Both the position numbers and the translations under genes were made by a program. DNA of 30,259 nt from Bryobacterales bacterium (GTDB lineage Bacteria > Acidobacteriota > Terriglobia > Bryobacterales > Bryobacteraceae). The DNA lies in assembly GCA_016789785.1 (NCBI GenBank), contig JAEUQE010000094.1, positions 1 through 30,259 on the forward strand, read 5' to 3'. Shown piece after piece: positions 16,161 to 24,246 of this stretch. Below the pieces are notes generated by a model. The model did no database searches. It was not told the DNA's origin and saw nothing but the letters and a program-made list of their open reading frames with translations. Numbering within the stretch: position 1 is the first letter of the stretch; each line of letters begins with the position of its first letter.

Positions 16161-17873
16161 ATCTATACTTTCGGCCCTTTCGAACTGGATGTGGAGGCCT
16201 ATCAACTGCGCCGCAACGGCGTTCCGGTCAGGCTGGAGCACCGGCCAATGGCCCTGCTGCTGTGCCTGCTCGAACAGCCGGGCAAACTGGTGACTCGCGA
16301 AGACATCGTGGACCGCCTGTGGGGACGCGATGTCTTTGTCGACGTCGAGGCCGGCATTCACACGGCAATTCGCAAGATCCGTAGGGCTCTGGGGGACTCG
16401 CCATCGCAACCCGCCTACCTGGAAACCGTTCCTGGCAAGGGGTACCGGTTCGCAGGCGACGTGAAGGCGAGCCCCACTGCGCCGCCGCGCACTTGCGTGG
16501 CTGTGCTGCCGGTGACGGTTCTCGATTCCGGGCCGGATTCGCAGTATCTCGCCGACGGCATCACCGAGGAAGTCATCGCCGCGCTGGGCCAGTCTGCTCC
16601 CGGGCACATTCGCGTCATTGGCCGGACTACTATGATGCGATACCGCGGCGCACAGTCTTTGTCTGAAATTGCCTCCGAAGTCCGCGCGGACTTTCTCGTG
16701 GAAAGCTCCCTCCGCAGCGACTCGGATGCCATCCGGCTCGTAGCGCGGCTTCTGGGCGCGCGAGATCAGGCACAGCTTTGGTGCGGCACGTTTGATGGCG
16801 AACGCCGGCACAGCGTGTTTGCCCTTCAGCGTCAGCTCAGCCTTGCCATTGCGGGTCAGCTACAGGAGCAGTTATTGCCTGGAACGGAGACGTTCTCCCG
16901 CCGCCAGCCCGCGCACCCGGAGGCGTACGATTTATACCTTCGCGGACGTTACTTGTGGCACCAGCTCTCTCCTGATACAACGCGCCGGGCGATCGAGCAT
17001 TTTCAACGCGCGGCGGCGCTCGACCCAAACTACGCGCTCCCTTGGGCAGGCATTGCCGTCAGCATTGCCGCGAGTCCGATTACCGGCGATGCGCCTGTGC
17101 TGGCGGCTCTGGATCCGGCCCGGCATGCGGCGGCGCAGGCGGCACGGGTGGGCCCCGGCCTTGCCGAAACCCACACGGCGGCGGGATTCGTGCAGTTCTG
17201 GCTGGAATGGGATCTTGGCGCTGCGGAGGACTCATTCCGGCGTGCGATCCGGATCGACGGCAGCGATGCGCTTGCGCACCGGACGCTTGCCATCGTGCTC
17301 GCCTACCAGCAGCGGGCGGCGGAAGCCGAAACGGCGGCCCGCACAGCTTGCGAACTGGACCCACTGAATGCCGCCAACTTTGCGTTGGCCGCACAAGTGG
17401 CCTTCTTTGCCAGGCAGTGGCCGCGGGCTGCGGCGGTTGCGCGCCGGGCGGTGGAGATTGATCCGGGACATTGGGTAGCCCACTTACAACTTGCGCAAGC
17501 CGCCGAGCGCCTGGGCGACTACGAAACCGCGCTGCGAGCGCTTGCCGGGGCGGAGCCGTTCTGCGGCAACAACAGCAAGGTCGCCGGACTAAGAGGCTTT
17601 ATCCATGCCGTCACCAGCGAGAGCGCCAAGGCGCTGGAGATTCTGGATCAACTGGCCGCACGCCGTGCCAGCCAGCGATTCGTTCCGCCTTACTCGGAGG
17701 CGCTGATCTGGCTCGGTTTGCGGGACTTCGACCAGACGTTCCGCTGCCTGGAACAGGCGCTCGCGGTGCGCGACGTTCACTTGAACTTCCTGCTGGCCGA
17801 CGCCAAGTGGGACCCGGTTCGGAGCCAGCCGGGCTTCTCAGATCTCCTGGAGCGGTGCGGGTTCCGGCGTTGA
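16149..17873 (+). CDS. winged-helix (CadC/ToxR-type) transcriptional regulator with TPR domain
   Basis: A 574-aa protein in three parts. Residues ~3-100 are an OmpR-type winged helix (FGPFELDVEAYQLRRNG, the TREDIVDRLWG recognition helix region, VDVEAGIHTAIRKIRRALGD, ETVPGKGYRF wing). Residues ~110-215 look like the TolB/adenylate-cyclase-associated alpha/beta domain (VAVLPVTVL, YLADGITEEVIAALG, GRTTMMRYRGA). Residues ~250-560 are tetratricopeptide-type helical repeats (DLYLRGRYLWHQ, AIEHFQRAAALDPNYALPWAGIA and so on). No membrane segment is seen, unlike true CadC, so it is cytosolic. The start is TTG 16149: upstream in the frame there is a TAA at 16116 and no ATG or GTG between. Targets are unknown; it may regulate its neighbours. 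Confidence 0.88.
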   Translation: MAPSIYTFGPFELDVEAYQLRRNGVPVRLEHRPMALLLCLLEQPGKLVTREDIVDRLWGRDVFVDVEAGIHTAIRKIRRALGDSPSQPAYLETVPGKGYRFAGDVKASPTAPPRTCVAVLPVTVLDSGPDSQYLADGITEEVIAALGQSAPGHIRVIGRTTMMRYRGAQSLSEIASEVRADFLVESSLRSDSDAIRLVARLLGARDQAQLWCGTFDGERRHSVFALQRQLSLAIAGQLQEQLLPGTETFSRRQPAHPEAYDLYLRGRYLWHQLSPDTTRRAIEHFQRAAALDPNYALPWAGIAVSIAASPITGDAPVLAALDPARHAAAQAARVGPGLAETHTAAGFVQFWLEWDLGAAEDSFRRAIRIDGSDALAHRTLAIVLAYQQRAAEAETAARTACELDPLNAANFALAAQVAFFARQWPRAAAVARRAVEIDPGHWVAHLQLAQAAERLGDYETALRALAGAEPFCGNNSKVAGLRGFIHAVTSESAKALEILDQLAARRASQRFVPPYSEALIWLGLRDFDQTFRCLEQALAVRDVHLNFLLADAKWDPVRSQPGFSDLLERCGFRR

Positions 17874-17917
17874 ATCGGACGTAAGCGGCAGCTTCCCCGA
17901 GTTGGGCCAAGACCCGG

Positions 17918-18322
17918 CTACAGGAACCGCGAATCAAAGGCACAGGGAAACAGATCTGCCATCCGGTGCTCGCGCGTTTCACCCTGCAGGTTCACCAGCA
18001 GCACCTCCACATCGCCGCAAAACTCCCACAGAATCTGACGGCATGCCCCGCATGGCGGAGTAAGTTCCTGTGTATCGGCCGCGATCACAATTCGCCGGAA
18101 ATCCCCAGGCTTCGAACCTTCACTCACCGCCTTGAATACGGCGACACGCTCGGCGCACACTGTCAGCCCGTAAGTGGCGTTCTCCACGTTACAGCCGGTG
18201 TGGATCGCGCCGCTTCGATCCTCCAGCGCGGCCCCCACCAGGAAATTCGAGTACGGCGCATGCGCGCGAAGCCGCGCACGGATTGCCGCCTCGATCAACT
18301 TGTCCCACGACCCTTCCGCCAT
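17918..18322 (-). CDS. cdd: cytidine deaminase
   Basis: Deaminates cytidine and deoxycytidine to uridine and deoxyuridine in the cytosol, feeding the pyrimidine phosphorylase of the same cluster. The 134-aa length is that of the homotetrameric class. Zinc and catalytic residues are in place: C56 and E58 in the motif C-A-E-R, and C91-x2-C94 in PPCGACRQ. The substrate-binding YSNFLVGAA (24-32) and GCNVENATYG (43-52) segments are also present. It is the last gene of the minus-strand nucleoside operon, starting 8 bp after the stop of the purine nucleoside phosphorylase gene. Confidence 0.95.
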   Translation of the reverse strand: MAEGSWDKLIEAAIRARLRAHAPYSNFLVGAALEDRSGAIHTGCNVENATYGLTVCAERVAVFKAVSEGSKPGDFRRIVIAADTQELTPPCGACRQILWEFCGDVEVLLVNLQGETREHRMADLFPCAFDSRFL

Positions 18323-18330
18323 GCGCAGTC

Positions 18331-19146
18331 TCAGGAATCCAGTCTCGGAAGTAACTCCCGCAGCAGCCGTACCAGCGTATCCCGCACGCGCGCGCCGGTC
18401 TCCAGCACCTCATCATGGTGAATCTTCTGCGGCAGGATTCCCGCCGCCATGTTCGTAACACAGGAGATCCCCAGCACCTTTACGCCCATGTGATTCGCAA
18501 CGATCACTTCGGCCACGGTCGACATGCCCACCAGGTCGGCGCCGATGGTCCGCAGATAGCGGATTTCAGCAGGTGTCTCGTAGCTCGGGCCCAATAATCC
18601 CGCATAGACGCCTTCCGCGAGACTAATGTGCTGCTCGGCGGCTACTAACTTCGCCACGTGGCGGTAGTGCTGGGAATACGCCTCGCTCATGTCGGGAAAA
18701 CGCGGCCCAAGCGAATCGTCGTTCGGCCCCATCAGCGGGTTCGTTCCCTGCAGATTGATATGGTCGGAAATCAACACCAATGCGCCTTGGTTGTAATTGA
18801 GATTGATTCCGCCCGCGGCGTTCGTAAATACGATGCTCTTCACTCCCAGCCGCGCCAGAACACGGACGGGGAAAGTTACCTGGGTCGCGGTGTAGCCCTC
18901 GTAAAGATGCGCCCGCCCGGAGAGCACAATTACTTCGAGCCGTCCCAACCGGCCAAGCACGAGTTTTCCCGCGTGGCCCACGGCCGTCGATCTCGGCCAG
19001 TGCGGAATCTCCGAGTAGGCGATTTCCGTGCGGTCCGTCAGCACGTCGGCGAAAACGCCCAGACCACTGCCCAATACCACCGCCACCGTTGGTGTGCGAG
19101 GGAGTTTCGCTTGTAACCAGGCAACCGTTTCCGGCAACAAAGACAT
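18331..19146 (-). CDS. punA: purine nucleoside phosphorylase, trimeric type
   Basis: Splits inosine, guanosine and their deoxy forms with phosphate to base and (deoxy)ribose-1-phosphate. The 271-aa size and motifs fit the trimeric PNP family: VVLGSGLG (23-30), GRAHLYEGY (77-85), TNAAGGIN (108-115), GPSYETPAEI (186-195) with E190 as the base-binding Glu, GMSTVAEV (207-214), and N232 in CVTNMAAG. This Asn is the residue linked to specificity for 6-oxopurines. The gene starts 12 bp after the transporter stop and ends 8 bp before cdd, a tightly packed operon. Confidence 0.95.
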   Translation of the reverse strand: MSLLPETVAWLQAKLPRTPTVAVVLGSGLGVFADVLTDRTEIAYSEIPHWPRSTAVGHAGKLVLGRLGRLEVIVLSGRAHLYEGYTATQVTFPVRVLARLGVKSIVFTNAAGGINLNYNQGALVLISDHINLQGTNPLMGPNDDSLGPRFPDMSEAYSQHYRHVAKLVAAEQHISLAEGVYAGLLGPSYETPAEIRYLRTIGADLVGMSTVAEVIVANHMGVKVLGISCVTNMAAGILPQKIHHDEVLETGARVRDTLVRLLRELLPRLDS

Positions 19147-19158
19147 AACGTCACCGCC

Positions 19159-20412
19159 TTACAGCAGCATTCCCGCGATACAGGCCGACATGAAGTTCGC
19201 AAGCGTTCCGGCCGCCACCGCCCGTATGCCAAGCCGCGCCATATCCGACTTCCGGCTCGGAGCCAGCGCGCCGATGCCGCCAATCTGAATGGCGATTGAA
19301 CTGAGGTTCGCAAATCCGCACAATGCGTAAGTCGCGATGACGAAGCTGCGCGGATCCAACTGTTCCCGGATCGGGCCAAGCTGCAGGAATGCGACAAATT
19401 CGTTCAGAACCAGCCGTGTGCCCAGTAAGTTCCCGACCTGCTGCGCGTCCTTCCAACTTACGCCCAACAGCCAAGCCACGGGAGCGAAAATCAGGCCGAA
19501 GAGTTTCTCGAGCGATTCCGGCAGGAACGGCAGCATGCCGTGCAGCCAGCCGAGCATGCCGTTCACCATGGCAATCAGCGCGAGAAACGCGATCAGCATC
19601 GCCCCGATATTCAGCGCCAGATGGAGGCCATCGCCAGCGCCCCGCGCCGCGGCATCAATCACATTGACACCTGGCTTCTCGATCTCGATGCGCACGGAAC
19701 CCCGGGTCTCTGGTTCGTCCACTTCCGGCATGAACATTTTGGCCAGCATGATGGTGGCCGGCGCGGTCATGATGACGGCGGTGAGAAGATGCTTGATTTC
19801 CACGCCCGCGATCTTCACGTATGCGGCCATCACCGCGCCCGACACGTGGGCCATGCCGCTCACCATGATGGTGAATAACTCAGATTGCGTAAGATTGGGC
19901 AGAAACGGACGGATGGTGAGAGGCGCCTCGGTTTGCCCCATGAAGATACTGGCCGCGACGTTCGTGCTCTCGGCGCCGCTGGCGCCCATGATTCGCAGCA
20001 TCAACCATGCCATGGCCTTGATGACATGCTGCATGATTCCGAAATAGTAAAGAATGGAAAACAATGCCGCGATGAAGATGACGATTGGCAATACCTGGAA
20101 TGCGAAAATCACTCCGGTCTTGACCGCCATGCCCTGCTGGCCCTCCACGGCGAAGGAGCCTGCTTTCGCTCCCAGGGGACCGAACACAAACTGACTTCCG
20201 GTCTCCGCATACTCCAGTAGCGCGTTCACGGCCACGCTGGCCGCCTGAAACACCTTGCCGAAATCCGTTTTCAGGACCAGGAACGCAAAGCTGAACTGCA
20301 GGCCCAGGCCCCACAGCAGCAGCTTCGGCTGAATCGCCTTCCGGTGCGAGGAAAAGAGCCATGCGGCGCCAAGAATGGAGACAAGGCCCAGCAGGCCGGT
20401 AAAGCGGTCCAC
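19159..20412 (-). CDS. nupC: NupC-type concentrative nucleoside transporter
   Basis: A 417-aa inner-membrane protein of the CNT family that brings nucleosides in with H+ or Na+. Hydrophobic segments run through its whole length. Family motifs are visible: MGQTEAPLTIRPFL in the middle (substrate-binding, GQ-TE-P), FAVLKTDFG-like text near the N-terminus (FLVLKTDFGKVFQ), and NEFVAF followed by YALCGFANLSSIAIQIGGIGALAP near the C-terminus. The start is GTG 20412, supported by AAGGGA about 8 nt upstream. It lies between the thymidine phosphorylase gene (85-bp gap) and punA, so uptake and breakdown of nucleosides are co-expressed. Confidence 0.94.
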   Translation of the reverse strand: MDRFTGLLGLVSILGAAWLFSSHRKAIQPKLLLWGLGLQFSFAFLVLKTDFGKVFQAASVAVNALLEYAETGSQFVFGPLGAKAGSFAVEGQQGMAVKTGVIFAFQVLPIVIFIAALFSILYYFGIMQHVIKAMAWLMLRIMGASGAESTNVAASIFMGQTEAPLTIRPFLPNLTQSELFTIMVSGMAHVSGAVMAAYVKIAGVEIKHLLTAVIMTAPATIMLAKMFMPEVDEPETRGSVRIEIEKPGVNVIDAAARGAGDGLHLALNIGAMLIAFLALIAMVNGMLGWLHGMLPFLPESLEKLFGLIFAPVAWLLGVSWKDAQQVGNLLGTRLVLNEFVAFLQLGPIREQLDPRSFVIATYALCGFANLSSIAIQIGGIGALAPSRKSDMARLGIRAVAAGTLANFMSACIAGMLL

Positions 20413-20497
20413 AGTATTCGTCCCTTAGATGAAGAAATGCCCAGCTTACTGCAAAGATACCGCTGCGCGCGGACCACTTCGAGTTTCGCGGTCCGGA

Positions 20498-21802
20498 CTA
20501 ACCCACCACTTCGAGAATCAACTCGCGTTCTTCCGGCGACTGCTGCGAGATACGGAAAGCGTCTTCCACTAACTCGGCTGCCTCTTCCACGTGCTCCTCG
20601 CGAGTGTAATAGAGACGGCAGAGCACGCTGCCGGCATCCACCTTCTGGCCGACCTTCACTTCGAGAATCACGCCCACCGCGGGATCAATCGAGTCTTCCT
20701 TCGTCTCGCGGCCGGCGCCGATCATGTTGCTGGCCTGGCCGATGAGGGCGGCCTCCACGGCACTCACGTATCCCGCGCGCGGCGTGTAGATCTCCCGCAT
20801 GCCCGTTGCGTTCGGCAGCAGTTCGAACCGGTCGAGCACGTGAGGGTTGCCGCCCTGCGCGGTGATCACTTCCTTGAACTTGCGGTAGCCCGAGCCATCG
20901 AGCAGCTTGCGCTGCGCCAGTTCGCGCGCTTCATCCAACGTCTCGGTGACTTTGCCGAGGAAAATCATGCGCGACGCCAGTTCGAGCGACAACCGCGTGA
21001 GATCCACCGGGCCCGCGTTCTGCAGGGTCTGAGAGACCTCCATGATCTCGAGCGCGTTGCCTACCGCGAAACCGAGCGGCTGATTCATATCCGTAATCAG
21101 CGCCTGGACGCGCGTGTTCATGCGACGACCGATGCCCACCATCATCTGGGCCAGACGCCGCGCGTCGATCTGCCGCTTCATGAACGCGCCGGATCCCACC
21201 TTCACATCGAGAACGATTGAATCGAGCCCAACCGCGAGTTTCTTCGACATGATGGACGAGGCGATGAGCGGAATCGACTCCACGGTCGCCGACACATCGC
21301 GCAGCGAATAAAGCTTTCCGTCGGCGGGCGCAACCTCGGCGGTCTGCCCGATGAATGCAAGGTTGTGCTTGAGGAGTTGCGCTTGGAATTCTTCAATCGA
21401 GAGGTTCGTGCGGAAGCCGGGAATCGCTTCGAGCTTGTCCAGCGTGCCGCCCGTGTGACCGAGTGCACGGCCCGAGATCATCGGTACCGTGACACCCGCC
21501 GCAGCCGCCAGAGGAGCGGAGATCAGGCTGGTCTTGTCGCCAACGCCACCCGTGGAATGCTTGTCGACCTTCACTCCGGGAACGGAACTCATGTCCACCC
21601 GTTCGCCGGAATTCAGCATGCATTCGGTGAGGGCGGTGACTTCACGGTCGGACATGCCCTGCCAGCAGACGGCCATCAGAAAGGCGGACATCTGATAGTC
21701 GGGAATTTCGCCGCGAGTGTAGCCGTCCACAAGATGAACGATCTCTTCCGGGGCCAGCTCTTCGCCTTCACGCTTGCGGTAGATAAGGTCAACTGTTCGC
21801 AT
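20498..21802 (-). CDS. deoA: thymidine/pyrimidine-nucleoside phosphorylase
   Basis: Phosphorolysis of thymidine (and possibly deoxyuridine or uridine) to base and sugar-1-phosphate. The 434-aa length matches bacterial DeoA/Pdp. Visible are the phosphate-binding KVDKHSTGGVGDKTSL (78-93) and the family signature SGRALGHTGGTLDKLE (110-125). Lys/Ser-rich segments of the alpha/beta domain (SSIMSKKLAVG, DVKVGSGAFMK) and the C-terminal DAGSVLCRLYYTREEHVEEA domain also fit. Whether it accepts uridine as well (Pdp) cannot be told from the motifs. ATG 21802 has AAAGG 7 nt upstream. It is the first gene of the salvage operon; a weak TTTACA-type -35 element occurs about 35 bp upstream of the start, with no good -10. 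Confidence 0.93.
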   Translation of the reverse strand: MRTVDLIYRKREGEELAPEEIVHLVDGYTRGEIPDYQMSAFLMAVCWQGMSDREVTALTECMLNSGERVDMSSVPGVKVDKHSTGGVGDKTSLISAPLAAAAGVTVPMISGRALGHTGGTLDKLEAIPGFRTNLSIEEFQAQLLKHNLAFIGQTAEVAPADGKLYSLRDVSATVESIPLIASSIMSKKLAVGLDSIVLDVKVGSGAFMKRQIDARRLAQMMVGIGRRMNTRVQALITDMNQPLGFAVGNALEIMEVSQTLQNAGPVDLTRLSLELASRMIFLGKVTETLDEARELAQRKLLDGSGYRKFKEVITAQGGNPHVLDRFELLPNATGMREIYTPRAGYVSAVEAALIGQASNMIGAGRETKEDSIDPAVGVILEVKVGQKVDAGSVLCRLYYTREEHVEEAAELVEDAFRISQQSPEERELILEVVG

Positions 21803-21933
21803 TATGAGACCTTTAGCGTATCACCCTGGAAGACGCAATGTAAAGGGGAGAGGTCCGCTCAAGCGGATGAGACACAAGGACTTGTCTTCGTCCGAAACCA
21901 GATTGCCACACCTGTTGCGCAATGCCGGGCGGA

Positions 21934-22356
21934 TTAGCGGTCCGGTCCGAGCGGCACGGCGGCGACGATCGGCTGAGCCGTATACGTCCCCGAGATCCAG
22001 GGAGAGATGACCCGATAGGGGTAGTTCACGATGCGAACTTCCAGGCGTGCCTCCTCGGTGCCTGTGTCGCGGATGCGCACTTCTACGTATTGCGGAGCAA
22101 GCTGGTATTGCGGGACGGAACCTGCACGCTCCGCTGGCGTTCCGTACAACACGAAGTTCCGCACAGCGCGGACGTCGATCTCGTCTAGTGCCGCGCCCCA
22201 TCGCGCCGCGGTCCGCGCCCGATCCGCAAGCGTGCTGTGGACGAACAGAAAGTGCCCGAAGTCGAAGATGCCCAGCAGGAGAAACGAGAAGGCCGTGAAG
22301 ACGAGGGCGGTTTCCAGCATCACATGCCCTCGCTGGCGTGAACGGCGATGCTTCAT
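21934..22356 (-). CDS. TadE-like membrane-anchored protein (third of three)
   Basis: A 140-aa protein. Basic N-terminus (KHRRSRQRGH), then ETALVFTAFSFLLLGIFDFGHFLF, the classic TadE membrane segment with the Glu and 'ARTAARWGAA' that follows in TadE/TadF pilin-like proteins. The rest is an extracytoplasmic beta-rich domain. ATG 22356 overlaps the stop of the preceding gene (ATGA), with GGGAG about 7 nt upstream, so the two are translationally coupled. By analogy it is a minor pilin-like component of a Tad/Flp-type system, but no TadA/CpaF ATPase, platform or secretin gene is in the window. Confidence 0.85.
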   Translation of the reverse strand: MKHRRSRQRGHVMLETALVFTAFSFLLLGIFDFGHFLFVHSTLADRARTAARWGAALDEIDVRAVRNFVLYGTPAERAGSVPQYQLAPQYVEVRIRDTGTEEARLEVRIVNYPYRVISPWISGTYTAQPIVAAVPLGPDR

Positions 22357-22874
22357 GGCGTCTCTCCCGACTCCGGACTTCCGGCGCTCTGGGTTCCTGC
22401 GCTCCGAATTCCGGCGCTGGCGATCTTGCCGCGAGCGGGGGGCGCGAAGCGGCCCAGGTAAGGAAAGGTCACACTGGGCTTGCCGTCGAGGGTGTGCTTG
22501 GCGAACACCGCATCGATCACGTACGACTTCACCTTCACCGTGACGAATGCGGGCACTCCACGCTCCAGAGTTGCCTCCACCTCTACCATGCGCGGGTCCA
22601 ACCCGACGACCAGCGGCATCGCATTCGCCGCCGGGCGGATTTCGCCGTAGACCACCATGTTGGCCACGGCCTCACGAAACTCGCGGGCCGGTGAGGCGGA
22701 GTCCGAATCGTAAGTCCGCATGGACGCGTATTGTGCGCCGTTGCGCAGCGCGGTCTGTAGCGTGTTGTACCGGAAGAAGGTCAATCCGAACTCGAAGGTG
22801 CCGGCAAACAGCATGGCCATCACGCCGACAGACAGCGCAAACTCCAGGATCACATTGCCTCGTTCGCTCTTCAC
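22353..22874 (-). CDS. TadE-like membrane-anchored protein (second of three)
   Basis: A 173-aa protein. The start is GTG 22874, chosen because it gives the usual short N-terminus (KSERGNVILEFALSVG...) and GAGG lies 8 nt upstream; the longer frame to 22964 adds sequence without family character. The membrane helix (about 6-30) and following TLQTALRNGAQYASMRTYDS match TadE. The C-terminal 25 residues are low-complexity (Ser/Gly/Ala: ASAGIRSAGTQSAGSPESGE). It overlaps the upstream gene by four bases (GTGA) and the downstream gene by four (ATGA), an unbroken translation unit. Confidence 0.83.
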   Translation of the reverse strand: MKSERGNVILEFALSVGVMAMLFAGTFEFGLTFFRYNTLQTALRNGAQYASMRTYDSDSASPAREFREAVANMVVYGEIRPAANAMPLVVGLDPRMVEVEATLERGVPAFVTVKVKSYVIDAVFAKHTLDGKPSVTFPYLGRFAPPARGKIASAGIRSAGTQSAGSPESGETP

Positions 22875-23893
22875 TGGATCAGCCTCACGGTGTAGATTCC
22901 CGGTGGTCCCGCGCCGGGATGCACCGAGTTCGGAAGAGCGGCCCTGCCTGTGTATTCCAGCCACCCTGATCTACCCGGGGCGCCAAGAAAAAACATTCCG
23001 GCCCCGGCAGTGACTCCGGTCGCGGCGTCGACCAGGGGCAGGCGGACTAACCTGCGCCCGTTGCCGCGGCCCGCTTGCAAATAAGTAGAGTAAGTGGTGG
23101 ATAACACATCGCCGTCCTGGGCCGGCCTTGCCGCGATAAGCGCATCGGCCTCCGGGGGAATCGGGCCGGCCGGCAGCGGCTGGCCAATCGTCACCGGCCC
23201 GCCGGCGGCGTCCGGATCTCCATGGTGATCAGCGAGGACGCGCTCTTCGAGAGTTTTCGGCCGCGCATCGCCCCACCAACGGGTTGCGGCGCGAAGTTTC
23301 AACGTCTGGCCAGGCGACAGTCCAAAATGCGGCGCAGCCCCGGTTACAGGCACTGCCAGCGGGAACAGCCCTTGGTGAAAGCGCTGTATCGGAGTTTGTG
23401 CCGCCGCCGCGCTGGCCGCGATGAGTTGCGAATCCGCTGGAACGAGTGCGGGAAGAAAAAGTAGTTTCTGTGTCACCGACACGGTCAGGCGCACCCGCTG
23501 GTAACCGCTGGGCAGGCGGGGAAGCGATGTCCACTGATCGGGGGCGGCTTCGGAAGCAAACTCCAGCACGTAGCGCTCGAATCGCCGTGTTCCGAAGTCC
23601 CAGCGATTGCGATTCTGCTCCACGGCTTGGCGGGCCGCTTCGATCCCGGCGGCAGTGCCGTCGAGTCTTCGTGCGGCGTCGAGAACCGCCGAATCCACGA
23701 AGGTCTGGGCTTCATTCTTGTTCAGAAACAGGCGCCCGACATCTACCGAGAGCCCCACCGCGCCAAGTAGCGCCACGGACCATATGGCTAGCGAAATCAG
23801 CGCGATGCCGCTCTCGCGGTGCAGCCCGGCGTCGCGGGAGGGACGGGGGAATCGTAGCCCGGAAGGGCGGCCTGAGTGCGCGCAGCGCTCCAC
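22871..23893 (-). CDS. TadG-like (pilus-assembly, TadE/G) protein (first of three)
   Basis: The recognisable part begins at HRESGIALISLAIWSVALLGAVGLSVDVGRLFLNKNEAQTF, a membrane helix followed by D-V-G-R. The next segment, VDSAVLDAARRLDG, is the hallmark of Tad-type putative assembly proteins (TadG N-terminal family). The rest (about 250 residues) is an extracytoplasmic domain without a visible von Willebrand A motif. The start is uncertain: the frame stays open to 24103, but that part crosses a dispersed repeat (24010-24053) and a hairpin, so it is not believed. GTG 23893 is the first plausible start but has poor spacing to an RBS, and a rarer start nearer the membrane helix is possible. Confidence 0.72.
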   Translation of the reverse strand: MERCAHSGRPSGLRFPRPSRDAGLHRESGIALISLAIWSVALLGAVGLSVDVGRLFLNKNEAQTFVDSAVLDAARRLDGTAAGIEAARQAVEQNRNRWDFGTRRFERYVLEFASEAAPDQWTSLPRLPSGYQRVRLTVSVTQKLLFLPALVPADSQLIAASAAAAQTPIQRFHQGLFPLAVPVTGAAPHFGLSPGQTLKLRAATRWWGDARPKTLEERVLADHHGDPDAAGGPVTIGQPLPAGPIPPEADALIAARPAQDGDVLSTTYSTYLQAGRGNGRRLVRLPLVDAATGVTAGAGMFFLGAPGRSGWLEYTGRAALPNSVHPGAGPPGIYTVRLIQ

Positions 23894-23991
23894 TCCTGAT
23901 ACTTCGGCGGTTGAGGACGTTTTCTGTACCTCAGCCACGCCCGCCCAGCTCGCGCCGCGCACGTCACGGTAGCGCAGGGCTTCATCCTGCC

Positions 23992-24013
23992 GCACCGGGA
24001 ATCGTCCCGGTGC
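23992..24013. repeat. perfect inverted repeat (9-bp stem, 4-nt loop)
   Basis: GCACCGGGA (23992-24000) and TCCCGGTGC (24005-24013) are exact complements around ATCG. The structure touches the left end of the dispersed repeat copy 2. Confidence 0.8.
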
Positions 24014-24053
24014 AGGGCGAGGTGAAAGAAAATGCGCGATCGTCCAGGTACTA
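24010..24053 (+). repeat. 44-bp dispersed repeat, copy 2
   Basis: Begins GTGCAGGGCGAGGTGAAAGA. It agrees with the reverse complement of 8581-8624 at 39 of 44 positions (32 of the first 33). It lies outside the confident genes. Confidence 0.8.
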
Positions 24054-24176
24054 ACGCCCTCGGCCGCCAGGGGCGACTCGCCGGCCCCGGGCACGGGCCT
24101 CAACGCGACTGTCGAGGCGGCAGCCTGAAGGCTCCATTACCGTAGCCGGGTCCCGACTCCTCTGGCGCTTGGCTCC

Positions 24177-24238
24177 GGCCAAGAGTGAAGAGCATTGAGC
24201 CTTGGCCTGAGTGGCCGCGAGACGCGCCCGCGGCCACT
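24177..24238 (-). terminator. tandem stem-loops after secDF
   Basis: Eight bases after the secDF stop comes a perfect 10-bp stem (24210-24219 with 24229-24238, 9-nt loop). A second stem follows (GGCCAAG 24177-24183 with CTTGGCC 24201-24207). No T-tract follows, so this would be a non-canonical terminator or transcript-end stabiliser. Confidence 0.45.
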
Positions 24239-24246
24239 CCCGAAGT

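Larger units (their letters stand above)
23894..24246. other. intergenic region with repeat and hairpins between secDF and the tad-like genes
   Basis: No convincing gene is seen here. It contains a perfect 9-bp inverted repeat with a 4-nt loop (23992-24013), the second copy of the 44-bp dispersed repeat (24010-24053), and the two stem-loops just after the secDF stop (24177-24207 and 24210-24238). Promoter signals for the tad-like genes should lie here but were not clear. Confidence 0.6.
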
